64,000 bases of DNA from Rhodanobacter sp. LX-99 (GCF_018599185.1 NZ_JAHFVL010000001.1:2046001-2110000); one strand, 5' to 3'; positions 50,901-63,095 are shown, counted from the stretch's first letter. The notes: generated by a model not told the origin, from the sequence alone. Translations and numbers: made by a program.

Positions 50901-51124
50901 TCCTCGCCGCATTGCCGATCGCGATCGGCCTCGGCGAAGGCAGCGAACTGCGCCGCCCGCTCGGCATCGCCCTGATCGGCGGCCTGCTGATCTCGCAAAG
51001 CCTCACCCTGCTCAGCACCCCGGCGCTGTACGTGATCTTCTCGTGCCTCGCCGAGCGGCGGAGAGCGTGGTGGGCGCGGCGGCAAGGGCGCAAGGCGCTG
51101 CTGGCCAGGCCTGGCATTGGCTGA
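47990..51124 (+). CDS. mdtC: RND multidrug efflux permease, MdtC-like
   Basis: 1044-aa HAE1 permease. IRRPIGTSLLAMGLFVAG at the start, VVDDAIVVIENIIRHID in helix 4 and FRPIMMTTMVAILAALPIAIG near the end. Two different tandem permeases with one adaptor match the MdtABC type, in which the permeases form a mixed trimer. No outer-membrane factor gene follows, so a TolC-like protein from elsewhere is needed. Confidence 0.92.
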   Translation: MNISGTFIRRPIGTSLLAMGLFVAGMICYALLGVAALPNMQFPAIFVQASQAGADASTMASTVAAPLERHLGQVPGIETMRSSSSEGRTFVFMMFRNGTDLDSAARDVQAAINSAAPDLPSGLNGAPSYQKANPNDDPIIALALTSATQSAADLYNLSDTLLAQRLRQLPGVSSVEIAGAATPAIRVDVNLRALNAMGLSPDQLRNALSAANVTSPEGFLSNGTTTMSVSATTQLHSADEFAQLVIASRNGTPVRLADVANVYAGQQDAYQAAWFHGKPAVLMYVYKKADANVIATVDLVKNQLPLLREYLQPGTVLTPFFDGTPTIRASLHEVQATLLISLAMVILVMALFLRRLAPTLIAAVAVPLSLAGAFVVMYILGYTLNNLTLLALVIAIGFVVDDAIVVIENIIRHIDGGMSRMQATLAGAREIGFTIVSITASLIAVFIPLLFAGGVTGMFMHEFSVTLVSAIVVSALVSLTLTPALCGRFLGGHAAREKAQPSRLARTLDGFHAGMLRVYTRALNFSLRHALLFSLTPLVLIVATFYLFGVVKAGLFPAQDTGLIWGRASSSATVSFAESRQRLERLTAMLMADPDVATVGSRLGSSRQGTSGSFNIDLKTRAEGRQDDTFAVLARLSAKAANYPDLNLRLRPVQDLPSGGGGGTSQGAQYQVSLQGNDLASLQEWLPKLQAELKKNPKLRDVGTDVDEAGLRQNIVIDRDKAARLGVSIGSIDGALYDAFGQRQVSTIYSDINQYQVVVNALPEQTATPEALNRIYVRSSSGQMIPITAFARQEPGLAPSQITHENQYTTMDLSFNLAPDVSMGEAMAIIQSTVKNMRMPGDIRVQMGNDFRRFQQSQSGMGWLILAAVLTVYIVLGMLYENLVHPITILSTLPAAGVGALLALWLTDTELSVVAQIALVLLIGIVKKNAIMMIDFALVAEREHGKPPLEAAREACIVRFRPIMMTTMVAILAALPIAIGLGEGSELRRPLGIALIGGLLISQSLTLLSTPALYVIFSCLAERRRAWWARRQGRKALLARPGIG

Positions 51125-51240
51125 TCCAAGGGGGCGCTGGGTGGTTGCGGTCCCAGCTGAACGCTCCGCCAACGCACTCACAACCCGTTAACTGCAAGGT
51201 GGTTATCACTGACTCCTCTTCCGAGACGGAGTTGCGTGCG

Positions 51241-51537
51241 ATGGGCAACGAGACCAGCAAACCGGATTTTTCCGATGTGCAGGGCGGGGTGAAGTCCACC
51301 GCGCCGGATGCACCGCCCAAGGCGGATTTCAGTGGCGTGCAGTCGCAGGTCAGATCGACTGCCGACGCGGCCACCACCTATACCGTGGCGGCAGGCGACA
51401 ACCTGTCGAAGATCGCCAGGCACTTCTATGGCAATGCGAATGCGTGGAAGCGGATTTTCGACGCAAACCGCGACCAGCTGACCGATCCGGACCGGATCAA
51501 GCCCGGCCAGACGTTGAAGATTCCCGCCCAGTCCTGA
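51241..51537 (+). CDS. small LysM-domain protein
   Basis: 98-aa protein with a disordered N-terminal half containing two imperfect repeats (KPDFSDVQGGVKST and KADFSGVQSQVRST) and a C-terminal LysM domain (YTVAAGDNLSKIARHFYGN ... LKIPAQS). No signal peptide is visible, so it resembles cytoplasmic or moonlighting LysM proteins (YgaU/Lpp-type) rather than a typical wall-binding protein. It is 15 bases before the next gene and probably co-transcribed. Confidence 0.82.
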   Translation: MGNETSKPDFSDVQGGVKSTAPDAPPKADFSGVQSQVRSTADAATTYTVAAGDNLSKIARHFYGNANAWKRIFDANRDQLTDPDRIKPGQTLKIPAQS

Positions 51538-51552
51538 AGCAGGAGGTATCCC

Positions 51553-52071
51553 ATGAAGATGACTCGCCAACCCTTGATCCTCGCCGCAGCGCTGGTTGCC
51601 GTGCTGGCCCTGAGCGCATGCGGCAAACATGATGAATCGACCGCGCCGGCTCCGTCCGCCACGCCGCCAGCCGCCGCCACGGCCCCAGCACCTGCCGCGC
51701 CTGCGCCAGCCTCCACGGCGCCGATGGCCATGAACAACGCGCCTGCCGGGGTCACGTTCAGCTCGGTGGAGCTGGGCTCGACGGTCGACGCCAACAACAA
51801 GATCCTCGCCAGCGGCACCAGTTTCGCGCCGAAGGACAGCATCTACGCCTCGGTCGACACCAGCGGCAGCGGCAACGCCACGCTGGCGGCGAAATGGACC
51901 TACCAGGACGGCCAGGTCGTGCATGAGGACAGCAAGGCCCTCAACGCCATGGGCCCGGAGACCACCGCGTTCATGATCAGCAAGCCCGGCGGGTTCCCCG
52001 CCGGCAACTACAAGGTGGATATCTCGTTGAACGGCAACCAGGTCGCCAGCAAGGATTTCTCGGTGAAGTAA
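51553..52071 (+). CDS. Ala/Pro-rich lipoprotein of unknown function
   Basis: 172-aa lipoprotein: lipobox LSAC (C23), a low-complexity Ala/Pro linker (about 30-60), then a beta-rich domain (FSSVELGSTVDANNKI ... KVDISLNGNQVASKDFSVK) resembling Ig-like folds. A strong AGGAGG lies 6 bases before the ATG. Follows the LysM gene. Confidence 0.8.
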   Translation: MKMTRQPLILAAALVAVLALSACGKHDESTAPAPSATPPAAATAPAPAAPAPASTAPMAMNNAPAGVTFSSVELGSTVDANNKILASGTSFAPKDSIYASVDTSGSGNATLAAKWTYQDGQVVHEDSKALNAMGPETTAFMISKPGGFPAGNYKVDISLNGNQVASKDFSVK

Positions 52072-52095
52072 GTCGTCGCGGCGATGACGGATGAA

Positions 52096-52130
52096 ACGAG
52101 GGCGCGGCCATGCCGCGCCTTCGTCGTTTT
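52096..52130 (+). terminator. rho-independent terminator after the lipoprotein gene
   Basis: ACGAGGGCGCGGC, loop CAT, GCCGCGCCTTCGT (13-bp stem with one G-T pair), then CGTTTT. Confidence 0.75.
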
Positions 52131-52232
52131 GTCACGCGTGACGCCACAGTACGTTGCCGCATGTTGACGGCAGTGGCCGCGTCACGCTTTCCCCACCCCG
52201 GCGAAAACGCGACAATGGGAGGCTTGTATCAG

Positions 52233-52254
52233 GCTGCCGCCAGTGTCCGGCAGC
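52233..52254 (+). promoter_or_regulatory. leader hairpin before icd
   Basis: GCTGCCG and CGGCAGC with an 8-base loop, about 50 bases before the icd start. No known riboswitch was recognised. Confidence 0.3.
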
Positions 52255-52281
52255 ACGGTGCCCTTTCGGCCAATGCAGTAG

Positions 52282-54528
<2,247 letters not shown>

Positions 54529-54550
54529 TGCGCTGACCATGGGTTGCGGA

Positions 54551-54580
54551 ACGGGGCGCTGCACGGCGCCCCGTTTTTTT
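54551..54580 (+). terminator. rho-independent terminator of icd
   Basis: ACGGGGCGC, 6-base loop, GCGCCCCGT, then seven T. Confidence 0.92.
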
Positions 54581-54652
54581 GTCGTCGTCGGCCATCTGCG
54601 ACTCAGCGTCGTCCTGCCACAATGGCGACTGTCGAAGCCGGAGCTGTCCGTC

Positions 54653-55657
54653 ATGCGTCTGCCGTACCTCGCTTTCCTGTTCGCGCTGGGCGGGCTGTCG
54701 CCGGTGTTCGCGCAGTCGGCCGCCACGCCGCCGGCGCCGGACGTGGCCGACCTGCCTGCCGTGGTGGTCAGCGGCGTGCAGCCTGGTCCCGGCCTGTGGA
54801 AGGTGAGCAAGGGCGATCACGTGATGTGGGTGCTCGGCACGCTGTCGCCGCTGCCGCGCGCCATGCAGTGGCAGTCGCGCGAAGTGGAGCAGGCGATCGG
54901 CGCCTCGCAGCAGGTGCTGCTGGCGCCTTCGGTGCAGTTGAAGGCCGACGTCGGTTTCTTCGGCAAGATGTTCCTGCTGCCTTCGGCCTACAGCGCGCGC
55001 AAGAACGCCGATGGCGAAACCCTGCAGCAGGTGCTGCCGCCGCCGGTGTATGCGCGCTGGCAAACGCTGAAGCAGAAATACATCGGCGACGATCGCGGCA
55101 TCGAGCGCTGGCGGCCGCTGTTCGCGTCGCAGGAGCTGTACCGCAAGGCGCTGAAGGCAAATGGGCTGAGCCGTTCCGGCGGGATCAAGGCGAACATCGA
55201 CGCGCTGGCCAAGCGCCACGGCGTGCCCGAGCTGCCGACCGACTACCACGTGCTGATCGAGCATCCGCGCGCGGCGATCAAGGCGTTCAAGCAGGCCGCG
55301 CCGCGCGACACCACTTGCTTCATCCGCACCCTGGACAGCGTCGAGCACGACATGCCGGCGATGACCGCCCGCGCGAATGCCTGGGCCACCGGCGATCTGC
55401 AGGCGCTGCGCGAACTGCCCGACAGCGACCGCCACGACGCCTGCGTGGCGGCGGTGGCAGGCGCCGGCTTTGCGCAGGCGCTCGGGCTTGGCGACGTGCC
55501 GGCGAAGCAGCGCGCCGTGTGGCTGGCCGCCGCGCGCAAGGCGCTGGCCGGCAACGCGCAGACCTTCGCGCTGCTGCCGATGGACGAGCTGCTGAAACCG
55601 GATGGCTACCTGGCCACGCTGCAAGCCGAGGGCTACCAGGTCGACGCGCCGGAGTGA
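54653..55657 (+). CDS. TraB/GumN family exported protein
   Basis: 334-aa protein with a signal peptide (MRLPYLAFLFALGGLSPVFA). A TraB/GumN domain follows: LWKVSKGDHVMWVLGTLSPLP, the GTxH-like site here reads GTLSPLP, with the usual His replaced. C-terminal DxxLxPDGYLATLQAEGY is family-like. TraB/GumN proteins are proposed metalloproteases, so loss of the first motif His may mean it is not an active one. Follows the icd terminator. Confidence 0.8.
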   Translation: MRLPYLAFLFALGGLSPVFAQSAATPPAPDVADLPAVVVSGVQPGPGLWKVSKGDHVMWVLGTLSPLPRAMQWQSREVEQAIGASQQVLLAPSVQLKADVGFFGKMFLLPSAYSARKNADGETLQQVLPPPVYARWQTLKQKYIGDDRGIERWRPLFASQELYRKALKANGLSRSGGIKANIDALAKRHGVPELPTDYHVLIEHPRAAIKAFKQAAPRDTTCFIRTLDSVEHDMPAMTARANAWATGDLQALRELPDSDRHDACVAAVAGAGFAQALGLGDVPAKQRAVWLAAARKALAGNAQTFALLPMDELLKPDGYLATLQAEGYQVDAPE

Positions 55658-55676
55658 GGTACGCCGGGAGCCGTGA

Positions 55677-56621
55677 TCAGGCGCTGGCCAGGTCGAGCTG
55701 CGCGATCTCGTTGTCGCTCAGCTGCAATGAAGTGGCGCCGAGCAGCTCGCGCAGCTGTTCCACGCTGGTGGCGCTGACGATCGGTGCGGTGATGCCGGGG
55801 CGGGCGATCAGCCAGGCCAGCGCGACCTGGGCCGGCGTGGCGTGGTGCGCGGCAGCCACCGCATCGAGTGCGGCGAGCACCTGAAGGCCGTGCGGGTTCA
55901 GGAATTTTTTCACCGCGCCGCCGCGTGCGCTGCTCTTGGCCAGGTCGGCTTCGCTGCGGTACTTGCCGCTGAGGAAGCCGCTGGCCAGCGCGTAGTAGCT
56001 GATCACGCCGATGTTCTCGCGGCGGATCAGCGGCTCCAGTTCCTTCTCGTAGCCGGCGCGGCTGACCAGGTTGTATTCCGGCTGCAGGCTTTCGTAGCGC
56101 GGCAGGCCGTGCTGTTTCGAGACGGCCAGCGCATCGGCGAAGCGGGCGGCGCCGAAGTTCGACGCGCCGATCGCGCGCACCTTGCCGGCCTCGATCAGCC
56201 GCGCGAATTCGCCCAGCGTGTCCGCCATCGGCACGCTGGCGTCATCCTGGTGCGCCTGGTACAGGTCGATGCAGTCGACCTGCAGGCGCTGCAGCGAGCC
56301 GTCCACCGCCTGGCGGATGTTCACCGGCGACAGGCCGGGATGCTCGGCCCACTTGGCGACCTTGGTCGAGATCACCACGCGGTCGCGCTTGCCGCTCTTC
56401 TTCAGCCACTTGCCGATGATGGTTTCCGACTCGCCACCGGCGTTGCCCGGCACCCAGGCCGGATAGACGTCGGCGGTGTCGATCAGGTTGCCGCCGGCGT
56501 CGACGAACGCATCCAGCAGTTCGAACGAGCGCTTCTCGTCCACGCTCCAGCCGAACACGTTGCCGCCGAAGGCGAGCGGGGCGATGGAAAGCGGCGAATG
56601 GCCGAGTGGACGCTGCTGCAT
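55677..56621 (-). CDS. aldo/keto reductase
   Basis: 314-aa TIM-barrel NADPH oxidoreductase. The tetrad is visible: D and Y in DTADVYPAW, K in ISTKVAKW, H in YQAHQDD; IGASNFG follows. Close to the YajO/Tas-like group that acts on small aldehydes. Start at 56621 (MQQRPLGHS); an upstream in-frame ATG at 56654 adds 11 residues. Confidence 0.9.
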   Translation of the reverse strand: MQQRPLGHSPLSIAPLAFGGNVFGWSVDEKRSFELLDAFVDAGGNLIDTADVYPAWVPGNAGGESETIIGKWLKKSGKRDRVVISTKVAKWAEHPGLSPVNIRQAVDGSLQRLQVDCIDLYQAHQDDASVPMADTLGEFARLIEAGKVRAIGASNFGAARFADALAVSKQHGLPRYESLQPEYNLVSRAGYEKELEPLIRRENIGVISYYALASGFLSGKYRSEADLAKSSARGGAVKKFLNPHGLQVLAALDAVAAAHHATPAQVALAWLIARPGITAPIVSATSVEQLRELLGATSLQLSDNEIAQLDLASA

Positions 56622-56707
56622 GGAAAACCTCGGACGGAGCTGGGGACACTCCATCCGAGGTGGTTGCCGCCGGCGCCGGAATCAAGCGCCGGCCGCCGCG
56701 GTGCGGA

Positions 56708-56902
56708 TCAGCGGGGCCGGACGAGCCGCGGCCACGCCGATGCGCAGCACATCGCCGCGATCACTTTGACCTTCTTGGCGGCGGCCTTGTCGGCGATGGC
56801 TTTGCGTTCGCCTGCATCGTCTTGCGGATCAGGCCGCCAGGACGGATCGATGTTGGTGAGGTGACCGTGCAGGAACAGCAAATCTTTCCAGATCGAGCTC
56901 AT
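56708..56902 (-). CDS. small unknown protein with strong ribosome binding site
   Basis: 64-aa ORF, MSSIWKDLLFLHGHL at its start. An AGGAGG sits 7 bases before the ATG (56902), which strongly supports translation. The middle is charged (DPQDDAGERKA) and the end holds CCASAWPRLVRPR. I do not recognise the family. Divergent from the LysR gene, 86 bases upstream of the aldo/keto reductase start on the same strand. Confidence 0.65.
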   Translation of the reverse strand: MSSIWKDLLFLHGHLTNIDPSWRPDPQDDAGERKAIADKAAAKKVKVIAAMCCASAWPRLVRPR

Positions 56903-57010
56903 GGGGAAGCCTCCTTGGGAAGCCTTGGACTTGGGGTGCGCTCAAGGTACGCGTGCCTGAGGTCGCCAAAAAGCGATATATTCGCAAGCCAGCCTTGAGA
57001 GATATTCAAG

Positions 57011-57931
57011 ATGGGAAAGCTGCCGCTGGGTCTGCTGCAACAGTTCGTGCTGGTCGCCCGGCTGGGCAACCTGTCGCGCGCCGCGGCGCAGGCGAATCTC
57101 ACCGTCAGCGCGCTCAGCCATCAGATGCGCCAGCTGGAAGAGCGCCTGGAACGGCGCCTGTTCGAACGTGGCCCGCGCGGGGTGACGCTGACGGTCGACG
57201 GTTGCAGCCTGCTGGAGGCGGTCGGCGAACATTTCGACGGCATCGAACACGCGCTCTCGCATTACCGCACGCGCCACCACGATGCGCTCACGCTCAGCGC
57301 CAGCCCCGGCATCATGTCCAGCTGGCTGGTGCCGCGGTTGCCGAAATTGGTGGCCGCGCATCCGGAGCTGGAGCTCAGCCTGCAGTCCGGTTCGACGCTG
57401 GTGAACTTTACGCGCGAACCGGTCGACGTGGCCCTGCGTTACGGTCGCGGCGAATGGGCCGGCCTGCACTGCGAACGGCTGTTCGGCGAATGGATCGCAC
57501 CGGTGGCCGCGCCCGCGTTGATCGCGCGGATGGCCGGCGTCGATCCGCGCGACCTGTCGCGCTGGCCGCTGCTCGGCGAGCCGAATCCTTCCACGCGCTG
57601 GAGCGACTGGTTCAACCGCACCGGCGGCACGCCGCCGACGCGCTACGTGGCGCAGTTCGACAGCCTCGATGCGCTGCGGCATGCGGCGCTGGAAGGCCTC
57701 GGCGTGGCCCTGGGGCGGATGGTGACGTCGAAGTCGCTGATCGACGCCGGGCGCTTGCAGGTGCTGGGCGAAAACTACCTGGCGGTGAAGGAGGCGTACT
57801 GGCTGGTGTATCCGCCACGCTCGCAGGAGCATCGCGGCTTGCAGCTGTTCCGCGAATGGCTGCTGGCCGAGGCGGACGACTACCGTCGGCAGATGTCGGC
57901 GTTCCGGCCCGGCGACACGGCGGTCGATTGA
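57011..57931 (+). CDS. LysR-family transcriptional regulator
   Basis: 306-aa LysR regulator: N-terminal winged helix-turn-helix (LGNLSRAAAQANLTVSALSHQMRQLEE) and a C-terminal effector domain, GcvA-like in layout (TLSASPGIMSSWLVPRL, DVALRYGRGEW). Divergent from the small ORF and aldo/keto reductase and 70 bases upstream of the FrmA-type gene, so either side may be its target. Confidence 0.92.
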   Translation: MGKLPLGLLQQFVLVARLGNLSRAAAQANLTVSALSHQMRQLEERLERRLFERGPRGVTLTVDGCSLLEAVGEHFDGIEHALSHYRTRHHDALTLSASPGIMSSWLVPRLPKLVAAHPELELSLQSGSTLVNFTREPVDVALRYGRGEWAGLHCERLFGEWIAPVAAPALIARMAGVDPRDLSRWPLLGEPNPSTRWSDWFNRTGGTPPTRYVAQFDSLDALRHAALEGLGVALGRMVTSKSLIDAGRLQVLGENYLAVKEAYWLVYPPRSQEHRGLQLFREWLLAEADDYRRQMSAFRPGDTAVD

Positions 57932-57998
57932 TGCGGTTTCGCAAACGGGCCGGACGCGTCATCATCGTGGGTCGTGCCGGTCCATCGTCAGGAGTTGA

Positions 57999-59114
<1,116 letters not shown>

Positions 59115-59145
59115 CGCCCGTCTCCTTAGCCTGGCGCCGGCCCGC

Positions 59146-61263
59146 TCATGGCTCCCGGCGCAGGTCCAGGCCGAGCAGGAAGCTGCGGCCGGGCGCGGGT
59201 TCGAAGTAGCGTCCGTTGCCGTCGTTGACGATGACCGAGCCCACGTAGCGGCGATCCAGCAGGTTGTCGATGCGGGCGAAGGCATGCGTGCGCCACTGGC
59301 CGAGGACGGCGACGTAACCTGCGCCGATGCCGAACACGGCATGCGCGGGCGCCGACACGGTGCCCAGGTCGTCGGCCGGCACGGCACCGAGGTGACGTCC
59401 GTCCAGGTCGCCCTGCCAGCCGCGCTCGCCGCCGAAATGCAGCGCCGCGTAGGCCTGCGAACGCGGCACTCCGGCCATGCGCGCCCCCGCCGCCACCGGC
59501 GTTGCCGGCGTGGCGCAGCGGCCGGCGCAGGCGAGGAACGGCGAGCGGAACGCGGCATCGAGATAGGTGTAGGCCAGGTGCAGTTTCCAGCGTGCGCCCA
59601 GTGCATGGGCCAGCGACGCCTCCGCACCCTGCCGGCGGGCCTGGTGGATGTTCTGGTAGGTGGTGCGCCCGCCGAGGTTGGTGGCCACCGCCAGTTCGTT
59701 GCGGCTGTCCGCGCGGAACACGGCGATGCCGGCCTGCGTGCCCGGCTGTGGCCGCAGTTTCAGGCCGATTTCGGCGCTGCGCGTGTGCGCCGCGCGCAGG
59801 CCGAGGTTGAGCCCGCCGCGGCCGTCGTCGCGGTAGCCCAGTTCGGAAAAGGTGGGCGTTTCGAAACCCTTGCCGTAGGACGCGTACAGGTGTGCGCCCG
59901 GCGCGAGCCGGTACAGCACGCCAGCCACCGGCGTGCTGGCCGAGTAGCGCGCGCGGCCGCTGTCGTCGGGATTCCCGGCGGTGACGTAGCGGTCGGCGGT
60001 GGTGAAGTTCACCACGCTGCGGCGCAGGCCGGCCGTCACCGTCCAGGCAGGGGCCACGCGCCAACTGGCCTGGGCGTACTGGTCGGCATCGCGCACGCGA
60101 TCGCGCTCGTCGCGCCGCAGCGCGCCGCGCGCGCCGAGGGTGTCGCCGACGAAATTCTCGAAGCCGCGGCGGCGCTGGTGCTGGTTGTCGTAGCTGGCCC
60201 CGGCGGTCAGCTCGAAGGGCCGGCCGGCCAGGGTGTGCTGCCAGTTCCAGCGCGCGTCGACGCCGCCATAGGCGTTGCCCAGGTCGACCACGCCGCCGGC
60301 ATGCAGCGGGCTGGCCTGCGCGCCCGGCGGAATCGACAGGTACTGCAGCACCCTGCGCTCGCCGTAGTAGGCCATCAGGTGCAGCTCGCTGGCGGCGCTG
60401 ATCCGGTCGTCGTAGGTCAGCCCGACCTGCTGCTGGGCGACGCTCTTGCGCGTGTCGTATTGCATGGCGGCGGCATCGGCCTGGCGCGGGTCGCGGCGGT
60501 ACTGGTCGGGCGTGAGGCCGAGCGGATCCTGCGCCTGCGGCAGGCTCAGCGTGTTCAGCACCACGGTCAGCCGGCGGCGGTCGTCCAGCTGCCAGCCCAG
60601 CCGCGCATTGCCCGAGTTGCGCCGCGCGCGGCTGTGGGCGCGATAGCCGGCGGTCTGGAAACGGGTGAAGTCGAGGTTGTAGTCGAACGGGCCGTCGAGA
60701 CCCCGCGCGTTGGCGCTGCTGCGCAGCAGGCCGTTGCTGCCGCCGACCGTGCCCAGGCGCAGTTGCGGCGGGTCGCTGCCTTCGGCGGTGAACAGCTGCA
60801 CCACGCCGCCGGAGGCATTGCCGTACAGCGCGGAGAACGGGCCGCGCAGCACTTCGATGCGTTCGGCCGAGTCGAGATTGAAATGCGATACCTGGCCCTG
60901 GCCGTCGGGCATGCTGGCCGGGATGCCGTCGACGTACAGGCGCACGCCGCGGATGCCGAAAGTGGTGCGCGAGCCGAAGCCGCGGATCGAGATCTGCTCG
61001 TCCTGCGCGTAGTTCTGGCGGTCGCGCGCAAGGATGCCGGGCACGCCCTGCAGCAGCTCGGACGGGTTGATGCCGGGCGATCCGCTGGCCGGCACGGCCA
61101 CCACGTCGATCGAGGCGGCCACGTCGAACGGCGACTGCGCGCTGCGCGTCGCCGTCACCGAAACCGGCGGCAGCGCCGTCTGGGGCGGTGCGGCGGTGGC
61201 GGTGGTGGTCATGCCCAGCAGGAGCAGGAAAGATCCGTGGCGCAGATGTCGCTGGTCGGGCAT
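59146..61263 (-). CDS. TonB-dependent receptor (plug and 22-strand barrel)
   Basis: 705-aa outer-membrane receptor. Signal peptide to about residue 24 (ending TATA), plug at about 35-150 (TRSAQSPFDVAASIDVV, ISIRGFGSRTTFGIRGVRLYVDGIP, VEVLRGP-like EVLRGPFSALYGNASGG), barrel to the C terminus, LDLRREP. No regulatory N-terminal domain. Substrate unknown, possibly iron chelate; no linked transport genes. Start at 61263; the frame is open upstream into the divergent NYN gene region. Confidence 0.92.
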   Translation of the reverse strand: MPDQRHLRHGSFLLLLGMTTTATAAPPQTALPPVSVTATRSAQSPFDVAASIDVVAVPASGSPGINPSELLQGVPGILARDRQNYAQDEQISIRGFGSRTTFGIRGVRLYVDGIPASMPDGQGQVSHFNLDSAERIEVLRGPFSALYGNASGGVVQLFTAEGSDPPQLRLGTVGGSNGLLRSSANARGLDGPFDYNLDFTRFQTAGYRAHSRARRNSGNARLGWQLDDRRRLTVVLNTLSLPQAQDPLGLTPDQYRRDPRQADAAAMQYDTRKSVAQQQVGLTYDDRISAASELHLMAYYGERRVLQYLSIPPGAQASPLHAGGVVDLGNAYGGVDARWNWQHTLAGRPFELTAGASYDNQHQRRRGFENFVGDTLGARGALRRDERDRVRDADQYAQASWRVAPAWTVTAGLRRSVVNFTTADRYVTAGNPDDSGRARYSASTPVAGVLYRLAPGAHLYASYGKGFETPTFSELGYRDDGRGGLNLGLRAAHTRSAEIGLKLRPQPGTQAGIAVFRADSRNELAVATNLGGRTTYQNIHQARRQGAEASLAHALGARWKLHLAYTYLDAAFRSPFLACAGRCATPATPVAAGARMAGVPRSQAYAALHFGGERGWQGDLDGRHLGAVPADDLGTVSAPAHAVFGIGAGYVAVLGQWRTHAFARIDNLLDRRYVGSVIVNDGNGRYFEPAPGRSFLLGLDLRREP

Positions 61264-61404
61264 GGCGGTTCCGTCGGAACGTCGGGCGCTGCTGCAGAGG
61301 CAGGTGCATGCCGTAGAATACGTGAGTCGCCAACCCCATCGCCGGCGACGCCGATCCGCAGCCATGCCAGCGCATCCATCCCGTTTATTCGCCAAGGTCA
61401 CTTC

Positions 61405-62067
61405 ATGAATCGCACCGCCATCCTCGTCGACGGCGCCTTTTTTCTTGCCCGCTACCGCAAGGTGTACGGCGAGCGTGATGCCGGCGACGCGCGCGCGGTG
61501 GCGAAGACCGTGTTCAGCATGGCGCTGGAGCATCTGAAGGCGGTCGACCGGCCGCGCGAGCAGCTGTACCGCATCTTCTTCTACGATTGCCCGCCGCTGG
61601 AAAAGAGCTTCGTCAAGCCGATCAGCGGCGACAGCATCGACTTCGGCCGCACCGGCGCCGCCGCGTTCCGCCGCGAGCTGCACGACCAGCTGCGCCGCCA
61701 GCGCAAGATGGCGCTGCGGCTGGGCCGGCTGGCCGAGCGCGGCGAGTGGCAGTTGAAGCGCAACGCCTACCAGCAGTTGCGCGACGGCAGCCTGCACTGG
61801 GACGATCTGGGCGACGAACATTTCGAGCCGGACATGCGGCAGACCCAGGTCGACATGAAGATCGGCATCGACATCGCCGCGCTGACCTACAAGAAGCTGG
61901 TCGACCAGATCATCCTGATCGCCGGCGACGCGGATTTCATCCCGGCCGCGAAGCTGGCCCGCTACGAAGGCATCGACTTCATCCTCGACCCGATGTGGCA
62001 GGGCATCGCGCCGGACCTGCACGAACATATCGACGGCCTGCAATCGGTGTGCCCGCGGCCGTTTTGA
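61405..62067 (+). CDS. NYN-domain protein (LabA/DUF88-like)
   Basis: 220-aa PIN-like NYN domain protein. Conserved acidic residues appear in ILVDGAFF (near residue 9) and in IAGDADFIPAAK near residue 175, with TQVDMKIGIDIAALTYKK between. The fold suggests RNA or DNA nuclease activity; the true substrate is not known. Divergent from the TonB receptor by about 140 bases. Confidence 0.87.
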   Translation: MNRTAILVDGAFFLARYRKVYGERDAGDARAVAKTVFSMALEHLKAVDRPREQLYRIFFYDCPPLEKSFVKPISGDSIDFGRTGAAAFRRELHDQLRRQRKMALRLGRLAERGEWQLKRNAYQQLRDGSLHWDDLGDEHFEPDMRQTQVDMKIGIDIAALTYKKLVDQIILIAGDADFIPAAKLARYEGIDFILDPMWQGIAPDLHEHIDGLQSVCPRPF

Positions 62068-62143
62068 GCCATCTACCCAGTCTGCACATGATTTTCGTGA
62101 TATTGCGTCAAATCCGGACGGCCAACGTGCCAAGGAGTCATCG

Positions 62144-63082
62144 ATGAACCGCGGGACACGAGTGACAAGGATGGGTACGCCACGCCTGGTCGCGGCACTG
62201 CTGCTGGCGGCCTGCCTGGGCCTGCCCGCGGTGGCCGGCGCGCAAGTGGCGCAGGCCGCGTCGGCCGAGCCGGACCAGCCGGCCGACGTGCTGGTGCCCC
62301 CCACCAGCGCCAGCGATTTCACCGCCTCGCAGCTGGACAGCGTGCTGGCCGGCAGCTGGCGCTCGCAGGCGAACCGCGCCCGCGACGTGTACCGCCACCC
62401 CAAGGCCACCTTGCAGTTCTTCGGCGTGCGTCCGGACCGCACGGTGATCGAGATCACCCCCGGCGGCGGCTGGTATGCCGAGATCCTGGCGCCGCTGCTG
62501 CATGACAACGGCCACTATGTCGCGGCGGAGAAGGCGCCCGCCGCCGACAGCGAGGCCCGCGACGACGACAGCGCCCTGCGCAGGAAATTCGCCGCCGACG
62601 CAGCGCACTACGGCAACGCCCGCATCGTGCAGTTCGATCCGAAGGCGCCGGTGTTCGGCGCGCCGGCTTCGGCCGACATGGTGCTGACCTTCCGCAACGT
62701 GCACAACTGGGTGATGGCCGGCACCGCGCCGGCGATGTTCAAGGCGTTCTTCGCCGTGCTCAAGCCCGGCGGCGTACTCGGCGTGGTCGACCACCGCGCC
62801 GACGACAGCGCCTCGCTGGAAGCGGTGAAGCGCAGCGGCTACCTGCCCACCGGCTACGTGGTGAAGCTGGCCACCGAGGCGGGTTTCACGCTGGACGAAA
62901 GCAGCGAGATCAACGCGAACCCGAAGGACACCAAGGATTACCCGAAGGGCGTGTGGACGCTGCCTCCCACGCTTACCCTGGGCGAACAGGATCGGGCGAA
63001 GTACCTGGCGATCGGCGAGTCCGACCGGATGACCCTGCGCTTCGTCAAACCCGTGGTGCCGGCAGCGGCTTCGACCCCCTGA
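62144..63082 (+). CDS. exported class I SAM-dependent methyltransferase-like protein
   Basis: 312-aa protein with a signal peptide ([20 protein letters not shown]), then a methyltransferase fold: glycine-rich loop [19 protein letters not shown], an acidic beta-2 residue in YVAAEKAP, the FRNVHNW motif and [14 protein letters not shown]. Homologues in Proteobacteria are commonly annotated as periplasmic methyltransferases. SAM supply outside the cytoplasm is doubtful, so its chemistry is open. It ends 13 bases before rluE. Confidence 0.82.
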   Translation: MNRGTRVTRMGTPRLVAALLLAACLGLPAVAGAQVAQAASAEPDQPADVLVPPTSASDFTASQLDSVLAGSWRSQANRARDVYRHPKATLQFFGVRPDRTVIEITPGGGWYAEILAPLLHDNGHYVAAEKAPAADSEARDDDSALRRKFAADAAHYGNARIVQFDPKAPVFGAPASADMVLTFRNVHNWVMAGTAPAMFKAFFAVLKPGGVLGVVDHRADDSASLEAVKRSGYLPTGYVVKLATEAGFTLDESSEINANPKDTKDYPKGVWTLPPTLTLGEQDRAKYLAIGESDRMTLRFVKPVVPAAASTP

Positions 63083-63095
63083 CCCGACGCACGCC

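Noticed and set aside
59284..61404. Long plus-strand frame leading into the NYN gene
   Set aside because: Only the part from 61405 has domain signatures; the upstream part is the antisense of the TonB receptor gene.
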